Shown: piece by piece, positions 58,714 through 64,000 of the stretch
Layout of the letters: the number at the start of each line of letters is the position of its first letter
Position numbering within the stretch: the stretch's first letter is position 1
From: JBBQWZ01 sp038210135
GTDB taxonomy: Bacteria > Acidobacteriota > Terriglobia > Bryobacterales > Bryobacteraceae
Length of the DNA stretch: 64,000 nt
Assembly: GCA_038210135.1 (NCBI GenBank)
Contig: JBBQWZ010000002.1
Span: 62,001 to 126,000 of the forward strand
Direction of reading: 5' to 3'
Program-made: the position numbers and the translations under genes
Notes under the pieces: model-generated
The model's database searches: none
What the model was told of the DNA's origin: nothing
The model's input: only the letters and a program-made list of their open reading frames with translations

Positions 58714-59217
58714 CTACCTGATCCCCAGACTCGCAAGCGACTCCATGTTCGCCTCCGCATTCGCTTCCGCCGCGTGAATGTCCTGATCCAGCAACTTTTG
58801 GCTGTAAATCGTGACGTATCCTTTAGAGCAGTCGTAGAACACGCTGGCTCCGTCGCCCGTCAGATCCATCTTTTTCCGAAGCACGGTCGGAATCAGGAAC
58901 CGGTTCGACGAATCCACAGTCGTCGCTCCACCGTATGTCTTGGCCAGCAATAACGTTTGTTTGGCGGCTTTCGCTTTCTCCCGTTCGTCTTCAAGCAACT
59001 TTTCTATTTCGCGCCAGACCGTTATCGGATACAATTTAATCGTGCGGCCATCCAAACTTGTTACAAACAAAGCCGGATCCGGTTCCCCAGGAATTTGGGG
59101 GCCCACCGCGTACCGCCGAACTTCGCCAGGCAATTTCCCGCGGCCCTTGTCGTCGACCTTCCCGTCGAAGAAGCCCAGCGGAGCTTCTGCCGCGTTCGGT
59201 TTGGAGTCGATAGCCAC
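58714..59217 (-). CDS. mraZ: Transcriptional regulator MraZ
   Basis: A 167-residue protein with two SpoVT/AbrB-like swapped-hairpin domains. The first contains F-F-D-G-K-V-D-D-K-G-R-G-K-L-P, the second T-T-V-D-S-S-N-R-F-L-I-P (variants of the D-x-x-G-R motif). MraZ binds repeated boxes before its own gene and controls the dcw operon. The GTG at 59217 is the start. Three TGG repeats with a 10-bp period lie just upstream. A C-terminal tail rich in Ala and Glu extends beyond the E. coli length of 152. Confidence 0.93.
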   Translation of the reverse strand: MAIDSKPNAAEAPLGFFDGKVDDKGRGKLPGEVRRYAVGPQIPGEPDPALFVTSLDGRTIKLYPITVWREIEKLLEDEREKAKAAKQTLLLAKTYGGATTVDSSNRFLIPTVLRKKMDLTGDGASVFYDCSKGYVTIYSQKLLDQDIHAAEANAEANMESLASLGIR

Positions 59218-59234
59218 GTAGATAGAATTCTCGG

Positions 59235-59257
59235 CCAGTAAAAACCACCTCCGGCCA
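59235..59257 (-). promoter_or_regulatory. Probable MraZ boxes (TGG repeats, 10-bp period)
   Basis: On the minus strand TGG occurs at 59257, 59247 and 59237 (first base), exactly 10 bp apart, inside G-T-G-G / C-T-G-G contexts; a fourth TGG lies 16 bp further upstream (59273). Known MraZ sites are TGGGN repeats with the same 10-bp spacing before mraZ. The bases after TGG differ here, so the match rests on position and period. Confidence 0.5.
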
Positions 59258-59542
59258 CTGAACTAATGTGCCACAAGTACTGTGGCAGTGCAAACTATTT
59301 TCTTAGCAAGATCTCTAGGTTGAGCGACTTACGCCACATCTTCGCCTTTCGTACTCCGGGTATGGATTTGTAATCCGAATGTTATACAGTAAGATCTCGT
59401 CTAAGCAGCAGGAAAGTCCTCTACCGTCAGCAGTACACTCAACCTTAAAGACGACAAGCTGTCGAGGCTTTCACCCGCTTCATGTGATCCGGAGGTCGAA
59501 GCTGGCCTTACGTCGCCGTCACGGGGATCAGCAAACGCACGA

Positions 59543-59566
59543 ATCCCCGGGAACAAGCCCGGGGAT
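59543..59566. repeat. GC-rich inverted repeat in the mraZ / glycosyltransferase divergent gap
   Basis: A 9-bp perfect palindrome arm pair (ATCCCCGGG / CCCGGGGAT, loop AACAAG) lies between two divergently transcribed genes, where no terminator is expected. No T-run follows on either strand. It resembles the stems at 14304-14323 and 40320-40339 and may belong to the same scattered element. The rest of the 475-base gap shows only the MraZ boxes. Confidence 0.5.
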
Positions 59567-59692
59567 GCCAATCGAAAATAAGTTCCTATGTTCCGAGCGT
59601 CAGCGCCGGAATGTACGCCTTCCGGGTCGACATGCTGGATAGAAACGGTTCCAGTAAAGTGATTTCGGCGGGTGTGCTTTAGAGTAGGATGT

Positions 59693-61729
59693 ATGCCACC
59701 GGTGAAGAGAGAGCGGCTTTACCGGTGGGCCATTGGCGCGGCGATTCTCTGGTATTGCGTGTTCGCGATTCTGTTCATCGCGGCAAAACCTGGCTTCCAT
59801 TATGACGAAGCGCTGGACGTAATGGCGTCGGTGAGCATGCTCCATTCGCGCGCGGAGATGACGCTCCCCCACGACCCCGACACCTGGACTTGCCTTGGCT
59901 CGCGCTGTTTCCCTCTGATGAACGTCCGCTATATCGGACCGATCAAAGCCTATCTCTGTTTGCCTCTCTTCAAACTCTTCGGCCCCCAAGCGGAAATATT
60001 TCGCGGAGTTTCGGCGGCGATGGGCGCACTCGGTTTGATTGGACTGGCATTCCTACTGGCGCGGCAAGTGAACTTCGCGGCCGCAGCCGCCGTAACGTGG
60101 ATCCTGGCCATCAGCCCGACCTACCTCGATCAGACGACGTTTGATAATGCGACGCTCGCCGGGTGGATGGGCGCAATGGGACTGCTGTGCTTTGCCGGAT
60201 CCGCCTATCTCGACCGGCGCACTCCATGGACCGCGTTCCTACTCGGCTTGACTCTCGGCTTCGGAATTTGGATGCGCGCGAACTATCTCTGGCTTCTCGT
60301 GCCGCTGGCCTTCGCGGTCCTGGTTGCCTTCGGTCGCAAAGCGATCTTGCCGATCCGCGACTGGTTGGCGCTAATCGCTGGAGGCATCGTGGGCGGACTG
60401 CCCTTTCTCGTTTATCAAATTCTCTCTCGTGGCGGAACGTGGGCCGCGGTCGGCATGTTCCCCAATGCCGAGCCGATGGCAGCGCAATTAAAGAATCGGC
60501 TGATCATGACCGCGACGATGCTAATCAGCGACGCCGAGCGGCGCATCCAATGGAACGGTCCCTCCATTCCGGACTGGCAGTTGTGGCTATTTCCTACCGT
60601 TGTCGCGCTCAGCAGCTTGATTTGTTTCGCGGCGAATTTTCTTGTTCGCGAGCAGCGAATTCGGAACGCCTGCCGAATCGCGGCGATCAGCTTTCTCGGA
60701 CTCGCTTCGTTTTTATTCCTGACTCGGCTCCAAATTTCCGAGCATCACCTTACGGCCCTGCTGCCACTCGCCGCCGTAGTCGCGGTCTTGGCAGGCTATG
60801 TCCTGTTATGCGGACGCCGCTGGGCTCTACCGATCGTGTCGGCGGTCGCTCTCCTGTATCTGAGCGCGGGGCTATACTGGCAAATCTCCGCTCTGCAAGG
60901 CTTGCGAACGTCGGGCGGCATCGGACCCTGGTCCGATGGCTTATACGAATTGACGAATCGGCTAACCGCCGATCATACCGGACAAGAGGTGAAGATCCTT
61001 GATTGGGGATTGCAGAGCAGCGTCTACGTTCTCTCGAACGCACGCGTGAAAACGCGCGAAATGTATTCCGACGCGACCGTCGAAACAACTTCGACCGGAC
61101 GCCTGTGGAAGGACGAAATTCGGGACGGCGGAATCTATGTTCTGTTTAGCCCGAAGTTCCGCCAGATCCCCGCCGCATCCAACGGCTTCAGACAAGCCGT
61201 GAAGGAAACGCGCCCCGAGATGCAGGTCCGGATCATCCCGCAGCGGAACGGCGAGCCTCTCGCCGAAATCATCGAGATCAAGCCCAATTCATTTGGGTCA
61301 GCGCCTCCATCGACCTCGGCCTGCAATCCGATCGTCGCGTCGGACCTGAAGTGCGTGGGGCAACTTCAAGGCATGCACCAGATCGAGCAAGGCGGCTGGC
61401 GTTGGACCAAGCAAGTATTCTCCCTGACCTTTGCCGTGGACGCGCCCAATGAATCGACTCTGGTGCTGCGAATCAATGTGCCGGAAGCGCTGATCCAATC
61501 CGCGGGCTCCGTGCAGATGACCATCCGCCTGGGAGAACACGTCTTAAAGGCGGAAGCGTTCTCGAAGCCCGGCGACTACACGATTACCCGTCCGATCGAA
61601 ACATCTTGGATCCAGCGCGGCGTCAACCAATTCGACGTATCGCTCGATAAACACATTACGACGCCTTCAGACACGAGAGAACTCGGCATCATCTTTGTCA
61701 GTGCGGAACTCCGCCCTGCCGCGCGCTAG
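59693..61729 (+). CDS. GT-C type membrane glycosyltransferase (GT39-like)
   Basis: A 678-residue membrane protein. It has about ten or eleven helices from residue 10 to about 410, with the acidic loop motif F-H-Y-D-E-A-L-D-V near residue 40 and S-P-T-Y-L-D-Q-T-T-F-D-N later. A soluble region with I-L-D-W-G-L-Q-S-S-V-Y-V-L follows, and a C-terminal beta domain of about 130 residues closes the protein. The ATG at 59693 has AGTAGGA upstream. It shares motifs in the same order with the protein encoded at 38706-40316. Its stop overlaps the recQ stop by four bases (CTAG). Donor and acceptor are unknown. Confidence 0.8.
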   Translation: MPPVKRERLYRWAIGAAILWYCVFAILFIAAKPGFHYDEALDVMASVSMLHSRAEMTLPHDPDTWTCLGSRCFPLMNVRYIGPIKAYLCLPLFKLFGPQAEIFRGVSAAMGALGLIGLAFLLARQVNFAAAAAVTWILAISPTYLDQTTFDNATLAGWMGAMGLLCFAGSAYLDRRTPWTAFLLGLTLGFGIWMRANYLWLLVPLAFAVLVAFGRKAILPIRDWLALIAGGIVGGLPFLVYQILSRGGTWAAVGMFPNAEPMAAQLKNRLIMTATMLISDAERRIQWNGPSIPDWQLWLFPTVVALSSLICFAANFLVREQRIRNACRIAAISFLGLASFLFLTRLQISEHHLTALLPLAAVVAVLAGYVLLCGRRWALPIVSAVALLYLSAGLYWQISALQGLRTSGGIGPWSDGLYELTNRLTADHTGQEVKILDWGLQSSVYVLSNARVKTREMYSDATVETTSTGRLWKDEIRDGGIYVLFSPKFRQIPAASNGFRQAVKETRPEMQVRIIPQRNGEPLAEIIEIKPNSFGSAPPSTSACNPIVASDLKCVGQLQGMHQIEQGGWRWTKQVFSLTFAVDAPNESTLVLRINVPEALIQSAGSVQMTIRLGEHVLKAEAFSKPGDYTITRPIETSWIQRGVNQFDVSLDKHITTPSDTRELGIIFVSAELRPAAR

Positions 61730-63999
61730 TTCCGGGACACGATCTGGATCCACTGCGAGCCGTACTTCTCGGCGAGCTTCGGCCCGATGCCGGCAATCTC
61801 GAGAAGTTCTTCTTCGTTTGACGGCCGATCAGCCGCAATCGCGAGCAACACTCTATCGGTAAGTATGCGGAACGCCGGAACGCGCTTTCGCTTGGCTTCC
61901 GCAACCCGCCAGGTTCGCAACGCCTGCTCGACTTTAGTCTGTTCCGGATTCGCCATCTGTGGGCGACTGGTTTTCGTTCGCGGAGCTGCCCTGACAGCGG
62001 TTTTCTTCTTGCCGCCCTTGGTTTTCTTCTGAGGATTCTGCTTGATCATCAATTCTGGAAGCGGATTCTCGATCGCTTCCATTCCGTCGTCGGTGATCGA
62101 AGCCTTCCGGAAATGAATCTCCCGGCCTTCGGCGGTAAACGTCGCTTCCCGCAGATCGATGACCCCAACGGTCGCCATCGCGCTCAACAATTGCTCGAAC
62201 GTATCGCGATCGAGTTCATTCTTCTTGCAAACCTCCGTATGGAGTTTGCCCGTCGATCGATCGTCGGTCCCGCTCAACAACAGCAGGATCTTAAGAGCGA
62301 TCTCGCGCTCCTTCGCGGTGGCCGCGCGGAACAGTTGCGCCTCACATGTTGCCGGAGAACAGAAATCGCAGATTCCACAAGGCTCGCGCGCCCCGGCCAA
62401 ATCGCCGAAGTGATGGACCAGCGCGCGCATCCGGCATTGGCTGACTTCCGCGAACCGGAGCATCTGCTCGATCTGTTCTTTCTTCCGCGCCCTGCTTTCC
62501 TGATAGGGCTCCTGCCAGCGCGAATGACCTCGGGCGGCGTTCTCCGCGAAATCAACGATCGCTCCGCCATGAATCCAGAGCTTGTCGATGGCCTTTTCAA
62601 AGTCGTCGGGATCGACACCTAGCCGCCGCTGGATGCGCTCCATCGATTGCATCTCCGAAGTCAGCGCGTTGTAGATCTGCGACAGCAGACTGGTGTCGGG
62701 GTAGTCTCGGCCGAGGAAGAAATCGTGCGTATGCCGGTCCGCGTACGAATGCATCAGGACAGCGCGCGAAGGCAATCCGTCGCGGCCAGCGCGTCCGATT
62801 TCCTGGTAGTAGCTTTCAATGCTTCCGGGCAGCGCCGTATGCACCACGGTGCGCACATCCGCCTTGTCGATACCCATCCCGAACGCAATGGTCGCCACCG
62901 TCACCTGCAGCTTCCCCGAAAGAAAATCGGACTGCACCCGCTGGCGGACACCGCTCGTCAACCCCGCGTGATAAGCGGCGGATGGAAACAGGCCATTCAA
63001 TTCCGCAGCCAGTTGCTCGGCGGCCTTACGCGTCGGCGCGTACACAATCGCCGGACGGCGATCCTCGTCTTCAAGAAGATCCGCGACACGCTGGAAGCGC
63101 TCGTTCGGAAACGCCTCGACGACTTCGATCGCGATATTGTCTCGACGGAATCCATGAATGAAGCGGCCCTGCTTGCCCAGCCCCAATTGATCCGCGATAT
63201 CGTTCTGCACGATCGGCGTCGCCGTCGCCGTCAACGCAATGATCGGCGCTGGCCGCAGCGAAGGCAGATGCTGCCCGAGCGTCCGGTAATCCGGCCTGAA
63301 ATCATGACCCCATTGCGAAATGCAATGCGCCTCGTCGATCGCGATCAGCGAAGGCTTACGTTTCGCCAGCATCTCTGGAAATCCCGGAACCCGCAATCGC
63401 TCCGGCGCGATAAAAAGAAACTGCAGATTGCCTTGCAAATAATCGATACAGGCCTGGCGAGAGGCCGCGCGGTCACGCCCGGAGTGAATCCGCTCCACCG
63501 CGATGCCCCGTAGCTTTAGTTTCGCGACCTGATCTTCCATCAGCGCAATCAGCGGACTGATCACCAGCGTCGTACCGCCTAACGCAAGCCCGGGCAACTG
63601 GTAGCACAACGACTTCCCCGCTCCCGTGGGCATCACCAGCAGGACGTCTTTGCGATCGACGACCGCGCGGCAAACTGCCTCTTGGTTGGTGCGGAATTCC
63701 TTGAAGCCGAAGCCTTCCTCGAGCAGCGCGTGCAAGTCGCCGTTGAACTTCGGTGTCGGCGGCGGCGGCGCAAGCGCCTGCTGAAATTGCGAAGGCCGGA
63801 TCTCGAGCGGAGTCCGAAGCGCCGGTGCGCGCACTGTGGCGGGAGCCGCCAGCGCCGGCTCGTTCGACCACATCGGACGCGGACCCTCTGCGTCCATCGC
63901 GGAATCCTTGTTGATTCGGGCCGGAGCCGCGGCCGAGGCGGAACCCGCGCTGCTGGCCGAAGACGCTATCACCGGACGCGGGCCATTCACGAATCCATT
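61726..63999 (-). CDS. recQ: RecQ family ATP-dependent DNA helicase, start possibly outside the window
   Basis: A 3'-5' DNA helicase of at least 754 residues. An Ala/Pro/Ser-rich N-terminal region (about 85 residues) precedes the helicase core: F-R-T-N-Q-E-A-V, the Walker A M-P-T-G-A-G-K-S, D-E-A-H-C-I-S-Q-W-G-H-D-F-R, and the motif VI loop Q-E-I-G-R-A-G-R-D-G. Zinc cysteines C-G-I-C-D-F-C and a winged-helix region follow. A basic linker leads to a C-terminal HRDC domain (about 685-754). The GTG at 63990 is the first start seen, but the frame is open to the window edge, so the true start may lie further right. Confidence 0.92.
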   Translation of the reverse strand, partial: NGFVNGPRPVIASSASSAGSASAAAPARINKDSAMDAEGPRPMWSNEPALAAPATVRAPALRTPLEIRPSQFQQALAPPPPTPKFNGDLHALLEEGFGFKEFRTNQEAVCRAVVDRKDVLLVMPTGAGKSLCYQLPGLALGGTTLVISPLIALMEDQVAKLKLRGIAVERIHSGRDRAASRQACIDYLQGNLQFLFIAPERLRVPGFPEMLAKRKPSLIAIDEAHCISQWGHDFRPDYRTLGQHLPSLRPAPIIALTATATPIVQNDIADQLGLGKQGRFIHGFRRDNIAIEVVEAFPNERFQRVADLLEDEDRRPAIVYAPTRKAAEQLAAELNGLFPSAAYHAGLTSGVRQRVQSDFLSGKLQVTVATIAFGMGIDKADVRTVVHTALPGSIESYYQEIGRAGRDGLPSRAVLMHSYADRHTHDFFLGRDYPDTSLLSQIYNALTSEMQSMERIQRRLGVDPDDFEKAIDKLWIHGGAIVDFAENAARGHSRWQEPYQESRARKKEQIEQMLRFAEVSQCRMRALVHHFGDLAGAREPCGICDFCSPATCEAQLFRAATAKEREIALKILLLLSGTDDRSTGKLHTEVCKKNELDRDTFEQLLSAMATVGVIDLREATFTAEGREIHFRKASITDDGMEAIENPLPELMIKQNPQKKTKGGKKKTAVRAAPRTKTSRPQMANPEQTKVEQALRTWRVAEAKRKRVPAFRILTDRVLLAIAADRPSNEEELLEIAGIGPKLAEKYGSQWIQIVSRN

Positions 64000-64000
64000 G

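Noticed and set aside
1..64000. Defence island, prophage, integron or secretion-system locus
   Set aside because: No integrase, capsid, restriction, toxin-antitoxin or secretion ATPase genes were seen. Apart from small unknowns, the content is metabolic and cell-envelope housekeeping.

Overview
The window is a GC-rich chromosomal stretch from a diderm, aerobic, peptidoglycan-making bacterium. The best lineage clue is the secreted NHL-repeat protein at 11096-12985. Its C-terminal beta-sandwich domain (with a W-I-E-I-Y-G-S-N-L-A signature) is a hallmark of Solibacter/Bryobacter-type Acidobacteriota. The HtrB/LpxL-type acyltransferase, the meso-DAP-type MurE, DsbD, and the ctaA/ctaB/SCO cytochrome oxidase assembly genes fit that assignment. 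It is inferred from gene content, not from a marker tree.

Layout. 1-11 kb: end of an Hsp70-like ATPase gene; an lrp / threonine dehydratase / glycosyltransferase run on the minus strand; the divergent tyrosine catabolism pair hppD-hmgA; a SAM hydrolase-like gene; then cysteine desulfurase-mnmA (tRNA 2-thiouridylation), an LpxL-like acyltransferase and a Nudix hydrolase. 11-28 kb: envelope and secreted proteins (NHL protein, MscS channel, DsbD, a PDZ/membrane/GAF/SpoIIE phosphatase, PEGA and DinB-like proteins, an ABC-F ATPase, small lipoproteins, an M23 peptidase with an L,D-transpeptidase). 26-31 kb: PLP decarboxylase, Tat-type esterase, serC, apaG, a decayed SDR fragment and a soluble OmpA-like protein. 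31-33.4 kb: a four-gene minus-strand operon (membrane protein, DCC thioredoxin-like protein, TetR regulator, beta-carbonic anhydrase) whose promoter is surrounded by three GAAC-NN-GTTC palindromes. 33.7-37.2 kb: ctaA-ctaB-SCO-DUF420 for heme A and CuA assembly, then a laccase-domain protein. 37.2-38.7 kb: a gene-free stretch with a dense set of inverted repeats (candidate structured RNA), dksA, and a 767-base gap with nothing recognisable.

40.3-59.3 kb is a nearly complete division and cell wall (dcw) cluster on the minus strand, transcribed mraZ, rsmH, ftsL, unknown, ftsI, murE, murF, mraY, murD, ftsW, murG, GT-C-like membrane protein, murC, ftsQ, ftsA, ftsZ. It starts behind 10-bp-periodic TGG repeats that look like MraZ boxes and ends at a strong hairpin terminator after ftsZ. 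murB and ddl are absent from their usual position. Two related GT-C-like membrane glycosyltransferase genes on the plus strand flank the cluster on both sides. The window closes with a RecQ helicase that runs off the right edge.

Most of the window is housekeeping. The most interesting leads are the folded intergenic RNA candidate, the TetR operator array, the degenerate RNase H-fold/IS110-like protein between ftsL and ftsI, and the GT-C genes in and around the dcw cluster. I saw no CRISPR array, intact mobile element, prophage, rRNA or tRNA.
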